NCBI RefSeq assembly: GCF_030068455.1 | Contig: NZ_JAQOSQ010000009.1 | Span: 122,755 to 186,754, forward strand | Direction: 5' to 3' | Source of the DNA: Roseofilum casamattae BLCC-M143 | GTDB lineage: Bacteria > Cyanobacteriota > Cyanobacteriia > Cyanobacteriales > Desertifilaceae | DNA length: 64,000 nucleotides | In this document: positions 26,511 to 34,244 of the stretch, one piece after another | Layout: each line of letters begins with the position of its first letter | How positions within the stretch are numbered: the first letter of the stretch is position 1 | The notes under the pieces: model-generated | What the model was told of the DNA's origin: nothing | The model's input: the letters and a program-made list of their open reading frames with translations, nothing else | The model's database searches: none | Program-made: the position numbers and the translations under genes

Positions 26511-26915
26511 ATGCAAATCAGACACCAGAATATCCTGAAATCCGTGCTTTATGCGATCGCAAAATCAGAACAACCCCTCTCCCCAGAATTAATTGCCGAC
26601 TACCAGGAGCAAGCAAAACAGTTACCGAATGAACTTGCGATCTTAAAACTTAAGCCAAAACCGGATAATCCTCTCTTTCCAGACTACGAAGAAGCCATGG
26701 AGAAACTGGAAGCTAGAGAGGGAGATGCCGAGCGGAATAAAATGTTTCCTCCAAAAGGAAATAACCCAGAAGAGCGCCTGGAAAATATTAGCGCTCCGTC
26801 ACGCCAAACTCCTAATATTACCGAAATAGCACCAGAGGTGTTAAGCTCGGATGACCCGCAGCAAAAAGCAAAGCAATATGCTCCAGAATTTTATCTGGTT
26901 TTACTCGATCGCTAA
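26511..26915 (+). CDS. Unrecognised hydrophilic protein, 134 residues
   Basis: I do not recognise a family. The N-terminal 55 residues look helical (QNILKSVLYAIAKSEQPLSPELIADYQEQAKQ), the middle is rich in Glu, Lys and Pro, and the C-terminus has IAPEVLSSDDPQQKAKQYAPEFYLVLLDR. There is no signal peptide or membrane helix. It ends 24 bp before the next gene on the same strand, so the two are almost certainly co-transcribed and may encode partners. Its setting between Uma2, CHAT and a 2-TM protein suggests an accessory or conflict-type role, an inference only. Confidence 0.6.
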   Translation: MQIRHQNILKSVLYAIAKSEQPLSPELIADYQEQAKQLPNELAILKLKPKPDNPLFPDYEEAMEKLEAREGDAERNKMFPPKGNNPEERLENISAPSRQTPNITEIAPEVLSSDDPQQKAKQYAPEFYLVLLDR

Positions 26916-26939
26916 AGCGGCTGAATTTTCTCCATTCCT

Positions 26940-28352
26940 ATGACCGATTTATTTTATCCCAATTTAGATGTATTCGTGTATTCCCTCCGCGAAGGATTGG
27001 GATATAGCAACTCCGATATCCAAGAAAATCAGCGCTTGTTTTGGCAGTTGCTCCCGGAGGAACTACAAGAACAACGAGAAACTTCATTTACCCAAGAAGA
27101 AAATACAGCAACTCCTCACTATCTGGAATTGCTGGAGTTGAATGAGTCTAGAGAACCCGTTCGTCACTTTAAACAAGAAAAACAAGAACATTCCGAGTCT
27201 CCACCCATCCAAGGATATTATTATCCCGTCCGCCTTTGGGATACTTATGGCTTAATGCTCGATTGCTATTTGGCGAACGCAGAACCGATCGCAACCGCAA
27301 ATGTATTTCCAGAAACAGAACATTTTCCCGGAAAATCGAGTATCCAACGTCTCAATAATTATGCGCAAAAAATTCTCGATCGCGCTAATACTTCTACTAC
27401 CTATACTTCCGAACTCTATCTCGGCAAAACTTGGATAGTTTCCGGTGGTGTCAGCTCCAATACGAATCTAGAAAATCTGGTCAATGAACTGTGCCAGGGT
27501 TTAGAATTAGGAAATATCGATTCAAAACACTGCCAATGGGGGGAATTTCTAGGTGTAGATTGTTGTGAAGTTTATCAGCAACCGCCGCAATGGAAAGAGC
27601 GAGATAAAGAAATCCACGTATTGTTCTTTTTCTTTCCGAATCTAGAGAAATTTGGCGAATTTTCTGGATTTTATAAAACTTGGATGGAGTTATTCCACTA
27701 TCACCATAAAATGAATTGGGCGTATTGGCAAACCCGCGACCTGAAACGGAAGATGATGGCAGGTTATGGCGAGAGTTTTGCGATCGCAAAAACCTTACGC
27801 GATTTGTCTTTATCCCAACTGGAGGAGAAACTACAAAAGACCACCGAAACTTTATCCGATTATGTCGATAATCTCAGCTACTTGGGCATTCAACCCCACA
27901 CTATCAAGACCAATCTCACCAATTATCAAAGCTGTTTGCAAGAGCTACAAAAAAAATCGCAAACTGACTTGCCATTTCTAGCAAAATTTTCCGATAATGT
28001 CAAGAAAAAATATCTGCCGCAAATTGAACGCGATCGCCAAAGTTTAAGTCAAGGGTTGCGAGTCCTAGAAAACCTGTTGCAGAGCATCCGAAGTAAAATT
28101 CAACTCGAACAAACTAAGAGCGATCGCGAACTCAATGAAACACTCAAAGTACTCCAAGTGTTTGGTGCAGGTCTCGCCGTTTCCAGCATTACTGCTACTC
28201 TGGTCTCAACTCAGGTGAAAGAGCCGACGCGATCGCCCGCTCCAGAGCTACCAGGTTGGCCTTTTTGGTACGCTATCCTATGGACTGTAGTAATGGGTTG
28301 TTTCGCAACGATCGGGGTCGTTTTAGGGTTTAAAAGGAAACGGAAAAAATAG
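26940..28352 (+). CDS. Unrecognised protein with C-terminal coiled coil and two membrane helices
   Basis: 470-residue protein, not assigned to a known family. Residues 1-280 form a soluble domain (EGLGYSNSDIQENQRLFWQL, YYYPVRLWDTYGLMLDCYL, GKTWIVSGGV). About 285-400 is a long helical, partly coiled-coil segment (LSQLEEKLQKTTETLSDYVD, and again NVKKKYLPQIERDRQSLSQG). Two hydrophobic helices follow near 403-420 and 440-465, with a basic tail (FKRKRKK). The layout resembles CorA-type or effector proteins with a cytoplasmic sensor and a C-terminal membrane hairpin. It shares a transcript with the 134-residue gene upstream. Confidence 0.65.
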   Translation: MTDLFYPNLDVFVYSLREGLGYSNSDIQENQRLFWQLLPEELQEQRETSFTQEENTATPHYLELLELNESREPVRHFKQEKQEHSESPPIQGYYYPVRLWDTYGLMLDCYLANAEPIATANVFPETEHFPGKSSIQRLNNYAQKILDRANTSTTYTSELYLGKTWIVSGGVSSNTNLENLVNELCQGLELGNIDSKHCQWGEFLGVDCCEVYQQPPQWKERDKEIHVLFFFFPNLEKFGEFSGFYKTWMELFHYHHKMNWAYWQTRDLKRKMMAGYGESFAIAKTLRDLSLSQLEEKLQKTTETLSDYVDNLSYLGIQPHTIKTNLTNYQSCLQELQKKSQTDLPFLAKFSDNVKKKYLPQIERDRQSLSQGLRVLENLLQSIRSKIQLEQTKSDRELNETLKVLQVFGAGLAVSSITATLVSTQVKEPTRSPAPELPGWPFWYAILWTVVMGCFATIGVVLGFKRKRKK

Positions 28353-28588
28353 CGATCGCAAATATTGACCCAAGCCTAACAGACACCATCACAGCGAAAA
28401 CTGCTGTATCTAATACGACAAAACGCCGGCTTCCCTATAGTGAGAGCCAGCGATTTGTCAATATAAAACTTTCGCGAACGTTTATGTTTAGGGTCTTTAT
28501 ATTGGCTGACCCCATTTGAACTAATGATAATAATTGCATCAATTCTGTGATAATTCGCAATCCGTAAGCTTTTCTTTATATTCTTTTC

Positions 28589-29137
28589 TTATCTTTTGTC
28601 AAGATTTGTAACATTCTCGGTAGAAGGAGTTAAGCAAGCCCCTAAGGCTTGAGAGAACCACACTTCAAACGATCGCACCGGAAACAGGCGATCGTGCATA
28701 CCGGGATTTTCCATGGGTTCGACGAGAATTGTAAACATGCCCAACCGATTCCCAGCCAAAATATCAGTGAACAGGCGATCGCCAACCATCGCCACCTCTT
28801 CAACAGGCAAGGCCATCTGTTCCACCGCTTGTCGCAGTTTGCGCCGCGACGGTTTCGCCGCTCCCATCATGAAGGGTAAGTCTAAGGACTCAGCAATACT
28901 GCGAATTCTTACCCAATTGAGATTGTTGCTCACCAACCACAGCGAAACGACAGGTCTAATTTGAGCAATCCATTGTTGCAGCTCTTGGGAAACTGAGGTG
29001 GCACTTATCGGAACCAGAGTATCGTCAACATCTAAAATCAGGCCTTTCAAACCCTGGGATTGCAGCAACTGAGGCGTGAGATGCAAAATCGAACCACCAA
29101 GGACGAGATCGGGTTGGAGCAAATGGTTTGAAGTCAT
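28589..29137 (-). CDS. YqeG family HAD-IIIA phosphatase
   Basis: 182-residue phosphatase of the HAD superfamily, subclass IIIA (YqeG). Motif I is LILDVDDTLVP at about 32-42, motif II LVSNN, motif III Lys in AAKPSRRKLRQA, and motif IV MVGDRLFTDILAGNRLG with the metal-binding Asp residues. The plant and cyanobacterial relatives include phosphatidylglycerophosphate phosphatase, so a role in phosphatidylglycerol synthesis for thylakoid lipids is plausible. A heptanucleotide tandem repeat lies directly upstream of its start, and mltG follows 150 bp further along the chromosome in the same orientation. Confidence 0.85.
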   Translation of the reverse strand: MTSNHLLQPDLVLGGSILHLTPQLLQSQGLKGLILDVDDTLVPISATSVSQELQQWIAQIRPVVSLWLVSNNLNWVRIRSIAESLDLPFMMGAAKPSRRKLRQAVEQMALPVEEVAMVGDRLFTDILAGNRLGMFTILVEPMENPGMHDRLFPVRSFEVWFSQALGACLTPSTENVTNLDKR

Positions 29138-29142
29138 AATTC

Positions 29143-29170
29143 AATGAACAATGAACAATTAATAATTAAT
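29143..29170. repeat. Heptanucleotide tandem repeat
   Basis: Two AATGAAC units followed by two AATTAAT units, in exact 7-bp phase, 6 bp upstream of the yqeG-like start codon. Same repeat class as 12848-12875. Confidence 0.8.
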
Positions 29171-29290
29171 AACGGGGATTGGTCATTGAGGGAGCGAAGG
29201 ACTCTCCCCGTTCCCCGTTCGCTGTTCCCCTTCAGCAACAATCTTGAATGTATCTCATCAGCGTGGGAGCCGCTGTAAAACTTGCAAATC

Positions 29291-30403
29291 CTAGCGTTGT
29301 TGGGCTTGGGCCACTCGATCGATCGCTCGATTGTGTTCGGCTAGAGTTCGACTGAAAATATGAGTGCCATCGTAGCGAGCGACAAAATAGAGATATTCCG
29401 TGTCTTCCGGATAAAGAGTGGCTTCTAAGCTTGCCTTTCCGGGACTGGCGATCGGAGTCGGCGGCAATCCGGGATTGAGATACGTATTATAAGGAGACGG
29501 AGTATTCACATCCTTGAGAGTTAGGGGACTCTCTTGAGTTTGCCGAATCCCCAAACCATATTCCACCGTCGGATCGGCTCCCAGAGTCATTCCCTTATCC
29601 AAACGTTGATGAAATACCCCAGAAATGGTGGCCCGCTCGCGATCGACCACCGACTCCTTCTCGACGATACTCGCCAGAGTTACCCACTCTAACAAAGTTA
29701 AGTCAGCGCGATCGCCCGCTTCCGCATATAAAGGCAGAGCCACTCGCTCGAACTGGTTTAACATTTGGGCAACCACAGCATCCGGACTGGGCGTTTCGCC
29801 GGGAATTTGATACGTATCGGGAAACAAAAATCCCTCCAGTTTCGGCGTGGAGGGCAGCCAAGGATAATCCTCTCCTGAAATGCGATCGACAGCCGCCAGA
29901 AATTCCGCCGCTGTAAAAAAGCCTTGACCCTCAAAATAAGCCCCCATCTGTTCCAGATTCCATCCTTCCGGAATCGTATAAGTGGTTTCCACCACACTAC
30001 CCGACCAAATACTCGCTGCAATCTCCGGTAGAGACTGGGTCGGAGATAACTGATAAGTTCCTGCCTGAAACGTCCCTTGCAACTCGGGTTTCATCCGACC
30101 GCGCAGTTGCAACCACTTCGCCCAAATATTCCAAGCTCGGGCCGAGCGGATGGCATCCATCGCTTCTAAATCTTCCCCAATCTGCTGTCCTGTCGTTCCG
30201 AGAGGAATATCGAGGAGTAGCTGAGTTTGGGCAGCATCAGAGGTCGCGGGGAGAACTGGAGAAATTGCCCAGCTCCACCACTGCCACCCTTGCCATCCGG
30301 AAAATCCGAGGGCTGCTGGAAGTAGAATTAAATAGAAGAACCACTTGGTAATGGAAGGACGTGCTTGTGTCATAACATCTCGGGTTGGGCTAATCGATCC
30401 CAT
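29291..30403 (-). CDS. mltG: Endolytic murein transglycosylase
   Basis: 370-residue YceG-like protein that cuts nascent glycan strands and so ends peptidoglycan polymerisation. One N-terminal membrane helix (WFFYLILLPAALGFSGW) anchors a periplasmic LysM-like region (IPLGTTGQQIGEDL) and the catalytic domain. The active Glu is in LASIVEKESVVDRERA, with the family's YNTYLNPGLPPTPIASPGKASLEA near the C-terminus. A second ATG at 30373 is an equally plausible start. The upstream gene (DUF3727) ends only 11 bp away, so they form an operon, an order I recall from other cyanobacteria. Confidence 0.9.
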   Translation of the reverse strand: MGSISPTRDVMTQARPSITKWFFYLILLPAALGFSGWQGWQWWSWAISPVLPATSDAAQTQLLLDIPLGTTGQQIGEDLEAMDAIRSARAWNIWAKWLQLRGRMKPELQGTFQAGTYQLSPTQSLPEIAASIWSGSVVETTYTIPEGWNLEQMGAYFEGQGFFTAAEFLAAVDRISGEDYPWLPSTPKLEGFLFPDTYQIPGETPSPDAVVAQMLNQFERVALPLYAEAGDRADLTLLEWVTLASIVEKESVVDRERATISGVFHQRLDKGMTLGADPTVEYGLGIRQTQESPLTLKDVNTPSPYNTYLNPGLPPTPIASPGKASLEATLYPEDTEYLYFVARYDGTHIFSRTLAEHNRAIDRVAQAQQR

Positions 30404-30414
30404 TCGGGTCGGGT

Positions 30415-30969
30415 TTATTGCACTGGATTTAAAAAGTGCTCTTTGAGTTCCGCTTCAATCTTCGGTAAGAGATGTTCGATCGCCTCAACCTCCTCATCTG
30501 ACAAGACTGTTGCCTCTCCACTAGAGGTTATTCGAGCCAAGAGAAACAGAGGATTTAGAGGCATAGATATCTCGTATTCATCTTCCCCAAAGCAAAAATT
30601 CGCTAAGGACTGATACGCTTCTAGACCGTCCTCAGACTCATCATATTGCTCGAGTAGTTCGGGAAGTTCTCCCGTCACCGTTAGGGAAATGTCCGTGCGA
30701 TTTAAGGTCAGATTCTGCTCGCCTAATACGGCTCTGGCCAAGTCAAAGAGCCGGTCTATTTCTCCAGCCTCTTCAATTGGAATTAATTCTTCTTCGTCTC
30801 CTTCACCATCCCAAGCCAAAATTTCGACGGGGGTGTCTTTCGGTAGCAAGACTAGATAGTTATGTCCCTCATGAGTAAAGGAATGTTCTACCGAGCAGGG
30901 CAATTCTCGACTTTCCGTATCTTTGAGGAAGACAATTGGCATCTCCTCTTCCACGATCTCACTATCCAT
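30415..30969 (-). CDS. DUF3727 family protein
   Basis: 184-residue acidic cytoplasmic protein of a cyanobacteria/plastid family (DUF3727) with unknown function. The start is taken at ATG 30969 (MDSEIVEEEMPIVFLKD), which has AAGGAA about 9 nt upstream. The family fold is visible as RELPCSVEHSFTHEGHNYLVLLP, a Glu-rich stretch around residue 60, and the later block ANFCFGEDEYEISMPLNPLFLLAR. It is directly upstream of mltG with 11 bp between them or less, depending on the mltG start. The link with cell-wall growth is by position only. Confidence 0.8.
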   Translation of the reverse strand: MDSEIVEEEMPIVFLKDTESRELPCSVEHSFTHEGHNYLVLLPKDTPVEILAWDGEGDEEELIPIEEAGEIDRLFDLARAVLGEQNLTLNRTDISLTVTGELPELLEQYDESEDGLEAYQSLANFCFGEDEYEISMPLNPLFLLARITSSGEATVLSDEEVEAIEHLLPKIEAELKEHFLNPVQ

Positions 30970-31084
30970 AAATGCGTAGTTCCTTAAACTGATTCCTAGC
31001 GGCCTGAGCGATCGCCAACTGACATTGACATTCAATCATATCTTAAGCTCCGGGCCAACTTGAGAGGAAATCGGGCATTTTGGC

Positions 31085-31726
31085 TCAGAGTGATGGGCTG
31101 TAGCATTGTCGGTAAAGAAGTTCTAACTGCCCGCCATATTCTTGGATCAGAGCGATCTGACGGCGGTACAAGCTCCGAAATAAGTTCGCAAACAGTAGGG
31201 TGACAATGGCCACAATTAAACCGGCAGCGGTAGAGATTAGGGCTTCGCTAATCCCCGCTGTTACGGCAATATTATTACTGCCACCGAGATCGCCAATTTG
31301 TAGAGAAGCAAAGGCACGAATTAAACCGAGAATGGTTCCGAGCAGTCCCAATAAGGGAGCGACGGCGATCGCGGTCTCGAAGAGGGTATTAAAGCGTTTG
31401 AGTACGGGAATTTCGGCTTGCCCGGCGCTTTCGAGGGCCAGGCGAAATTCTTCGGGGGTGGGCTGTTCTAGTTCGAGAGCGGCTAAAAAAATACGCGCGA
31501 GGGGCAAGTCCTTATTCGCTATAGCTTTTTGCAAGGCAGCCGGCCGATCTTGAGGGTAGGTGCGCAGGACATCCCGGGCCAGCGGGCGGTGACGGCGAAC
31601 GAGTTGCCACCAGAATAGCAGCCGCTCGAGGATGAGGGTCGTTGCTAGGATCGAAAGTCCCAGCAACGGGATAATGACGATTCCACCAATAGGAAGTAGG
31701 AGGGCAGTCACGTTGGTCAACACCAT
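31085..31726 (-). CDS. MotA/TolQ/ExbB-type proton channel protein
   Basis: Inner-membrane protein of about 213 residues from ATG 31726 (MVLTNVTALLLP), which leaves 13 bp to the upstream gene; a longer frame to 31771 would overlap that gene. Three membrane helices with the TolQ/ExbB pattern are present: an N-terminal one, then TLFETAIAVAPLLGLLGTILGLIRAF, and ISEALISTAAGLIVAIVTLLFANLF. Such proteins form proton-driven motors with an ExbD/TolR partner. No partner gene is adjacent, so it must be encoded elsewhere. It probably energises outer-membrane transport or envelope integrity. Confidence 0.85.
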   Translation of the reverse strand: MVLTNVTALLLPIGGIVIIPLLGLSILATTLILERLLFWWQLVRRHRPLARDVLRTYPQDRPAALQKAIANKDLPLARIFLAALELEQPTPEEFRLALESAGQAEIPVLKRFNTLFETAIAVAPLLGLLGTILGLIRAFASLQIGDLGGSNNIAVTAGISEALISTAAGLIVAIVTLLFANLFRSLYRRQIALIQEYGGQLELLYRQCYSPSL

Positions 31727-31739
31727 AGGAAATGGCTCG

Positions 31740-32534
31740 TTAGGAACCGGGAAAGCGATCGACTTGAGCATACCCGCTAAAGAGGAGGTTTTTTCCTTGG
31801 GTTTCGAGACGATTGATCCGTAAGGTAATGCCGTCTAAATCAAATCGATCTAGATCCACCATATCATTGAGGATATTGCCCAGAGCGACGGTTAAGGCCG
31901 CAGAGCGATCGCGAAGGGGTTCTGGAATGGTGTCTGCGATAAATTGCGGATTGCTAAACTGGATGCGTCGTCGCCGTTCCACCGTTAAGGTTGCCCCCAT
32001 AGCGATCGGGATTAGAGTAGATTCTCCGATATCGGTTTTGGCAAATAATCGAATTTGATTATTCGGTCGCAGTTCGATGGATACCTCTCGGAAAGACACG
32101 GGATGTCCTCCAGATAGCTCCATTAAGGCCGGTTGGGTCAGATTCTCCAGCCGCTTAGTCACCAGTTGGGCTTGGAAAGCATGATTAATTCCAGATTCGG
32201 AGAGGGTAATCTGAGCAACCGCTTGGGTGGTTTGTTTCAGGCGGAGTTTGCCTCCAAGAACAGCACTGAAGTCGATCGCAACGGCATCGGTTTGAAAGGA
32301 CATTTCCTCAATGGGAAAATCGTTACGGATGAGCAGTCCTCGACCTTGCATCTGCAATCCATCAATTGTTCCCTGTAGGAGTTTGCTCGAGGGCTGGCAG
32401 CGGATCGATACCTCTACTGATTCGCTGCGGCTGAACAGATGACGAATAGACTGAGTCGCCACGGTGTTCAGGAGTTGCTCTCCCATATCGGTATTGCCAG
32501 GACGGCCAAAGAAACCAGTGACGCCAGTAAACAT
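31740..32534 (-). CDS. DUF2993 (LmeA-like) family protein
   Basis: 264-residue protein from ATG 32534 (MFTGVTGFFG); the frame extends 20 codons further upstream without family character. DUF2993 proteins are related to mycobacterial LmeA, a phospholipid-binding beta-rich protein. Recognisable blocks are VATQSIRHLFSRSESVEVSI, IDGLQMQGRGLLIRNDFPIEEM, ITLSESGINHAFQAQLV and the C-terminal LETQGKNLLFSGYAQVD. No clear signal peptide is seen. It ends 13 bp before the proton-channel gene and is probably co-transcribed with it. A lipid-binding role at the envelope or thylakoid is by analogy. Confidence 0.8.
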   Translation of the reverse strand: MFTGVTGFFGRPGNTDMGEQLLNTVATQSIRHLFSRSESVEVSIRCQPSSKLLQGTIDGLQMQGRGLLIRNDFPIEEMSFQTDAVAIDFSAVLGGKLRLKQTTQAVAQITLSESGINHAFQAQLVTKRLENLTQPALMELSGGHPVSFREVSIELRPNNQIRLFAKTDIGESTLIPIAMGATLTVERRRRIQFSNPQFIADTIPEPLRDRSAALTVALGNILNDMVDLDRFDLDGITLRINRLETQGKNLLFSGYAQVDRFPGS

Positions 32535-32882
32535 GCTGTTGGTGGTTAGATAACAAAAGTTCGACACTCGTTTAATGTAACAAAATGTAAACAACCCGAC
32601 AACAATGAGGCTCTACCGTCGGGGGAGGCGATCGCCGTTGTTTCCCAGAGTCCCAGTCCGCTCCGATCTTTGCAAGAAAACTATTTTCTCTGCGCCCACT
32701 ACTATTTTTTAAGTTAGGTAACAAAACCAAGTTATATCAAAAAATGTAATGAAAACCATTAAGAATTACTGCAAAGCCTTGAGAAATAGATAGCAACTAA
32801 GTCAAGCTAGTAAAGAGGAGGAAGACTCCAAGTTTTTCTGAAATGTTACCGATCTAAAATAAAGAACTTCGAGGCGCCAATA
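32535..32882. promoter_or_regulatory. Divergent promoter region of the DUF2993 and phycobilisome-like genes
   Basis: 348 bases between divergent genes. It is AT-rich on the right half with TTAGGTAACAAAACC and TGTAATG segments; TGTAACAAAATGTAAAC near 32575 is a direct TGTAA repeat that could be a regulator site. GAGGAGGAAGACTCC at about 32815 contains a purine-rich stretch too far from the ATG to be the ribosome site. No consensus promoter can be named with confidence. Confidence 0.3.
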
Positions 32883-33356
32883 ATGCAGACTTTAAACCGC
32901 GATCTAGAGACAAAATTAATTGAAGCAGACGGTCGATACCTGACTGGGCAAGAACTTTATCCTCTAGAACAATATTTTCAAAGCTACAAAATCCGGCTCG
33001 AAACCTATGAAATGCTCAGCAGCCATAGCGAGAAACTCGCGATCGAGACCCTGCGTCAAGCCGCCCGTGAATACCCCGAACTAATTCGCCAACATGGCGC
33101 TCGGTGTAAATACGATATGACAGCAGTGGTTCGCTATATTGCCTTGTCAATTTTACGGAATGATGAAGTATTTTTCAAAGAACAAATGATGTTTTGGCTG
33201 GACACGATGTTAACAGCCTATAAACGGAGCAATCACTGCACCCGAATTTACGATTACTTACAAAAAGAGGTGAATGCTCTCTTGCCAGCGCGATGCAGTA
33301 GTTTAATCGATCCATACATCAAGATTATTATGATGACTCTAAATTCTCACTATTAA
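32883..33356 (+). CDS. Divergent phycobiliprotein-like protein
   Basis: 157-residue globin-fold phycobiliprotein homolog, of normal subunit length. The N-terminal helices (LIEADGRYLTGQELYPLEQYFQSY) and the block RCKYDMTAVVRYIALSILRNDE match the phycobilin-binding region of allophycocyanin-type subunits (CLRDxDYYLRYVTYxLL). Cys75 and Asp78 coincide with the bilin-attachment Cys84 and Asp87, while the usual Arg86 is Tyr. It is therefore probably still able to carry a bilin, but it is far from ApcA/B/D/F. It is followed 43 bp later by a phycobilisome linker gene. A specialised core or regulatory subunit is likely. Confidence 0.75.
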   Translation: MQTLNRDLETKLIEADGRYLTGQELYPLEQYFQSYKIRLETYEMLSSHSEKLAIETLRQAAREYPELIRQHGARCKYDMTAVVRYIALSILRNDEVFFKEQMMFWLDTMLTAYKRSNHCTRIYDYLQKEVNALLPARCSSLIDPYIKIIMMTLNSHY

Positions 33357-33399
33357 CTCACCTCAGTGGAATCATCGTCAATTCAGGAGAATTAACCTC

Positions 33400-34122
33400 A
33401 TGCTCCCCGTCTCGACTCCCATTACCGTCAGTAGAAAATCCCCTTTAGAAGAACGTCAACAGGCATTAACGGCCATATATTACCAAGTTCTAGAACGCCA
33501 ACCCTATGAATACGAGCGAGATCTGCTCGCGAAAGCAGAACGCAGCTTTTTGCGCGATAAAATAGGAGTGCGCCGCTTTCTGAAAGAGCTAAGTCACTCA
33601 TGTATTTATCTCGACTCATTTTACTATTGTTACTCGAATGTCAAATTCTTAGAACTGTGCATGAAGCACTTTCTCGGTCGCGCTCCCAAGAATAATGAAG
33701 AAATTCAATATTACTCCCAAATTCTAACCACGAAAGGAGTGAATGAATTAATGACCTCGATTCTGGATTCAGAAGAATATCGCAAAGTCTTTGGATGCTT
33801 CACCGTTCCCTATGCGAGAATCCCAGAGATTTATGAATCTCCTCAATCTTACCTAGAAACTCAGTGGCTTAATGCGGAGCATATTGGGCAGAGAGGCACA
33901 TCACTGCCAACCCACTACTGGCATGGATTAGGGTTGGTTTGTGAAGAAGGAGTCTGTCACTATCCAGATGAAGACGATCGCGCCGATCGACCCAAGTCAG
34001 AGAATGACAATATTCTCGTTCAACAGTTTATGAAACTGGTTGAATCTGAAAAAGGTCAGGCCGTTCTCGCCTCAATACCCCCACAAAAACTAGCAAAACT
34101 GCGGCAAGCGATCGGCTCTTAG
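33400..34122 (+). CDS. Phycobilisome linker-domain protein
   Basis: 240-residue protein with one phycobilisome linker domain (PF00427-type) at about 20-150, with AIYYQVLERQPYEYERDLLAKAE, VRRFLKELSHSCIYLDSFYY and SNVKFLELCMKHFLGRAPKN. The acidic, Cys-containing C-terminal 90 residues have no recognised domain. The domain resembles those of rod-core linkers (CpcG) and ApcE. Together with the phycobiliprotein-like gene just upstream it forms a two-gene operon, presumably a dedicated subunit and its linker attaching to the phycobilisome on the thylakoid surface. Confidence 0.8.
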   Translation: MLPVSTPITVSRKSPLEERQQALTAIYYQVLERQPYEYERDLLAKAERSFLRDKIGVRRFLKELSHSCIYLDSFYYCYSNVKFLELCMKHFLGRAPKNNEEIQYYSQILTTKGVNELMTSILDSEEYRKVFGCFTVPYARIPEIYESPQSYLETQWLNAEHIGQRGTSLPTHYWHGLGLVCEEGVCHYPDEDDRADRPKSENDNILVQQFMKLVESEKGQAVLASIPPQKLAKLRQAIGS

Positions 34123-34244
34123 TCGTTCCTCGATATAACATTGGCGAACCACTAGCTCGTGCTGGTGGTTTCCTGATGCAGACAGAATGCCCTGAAATTT
34201 GCTATTACGGAATAACTTTCCCCTCATCTTTGAGGTAAATTATA

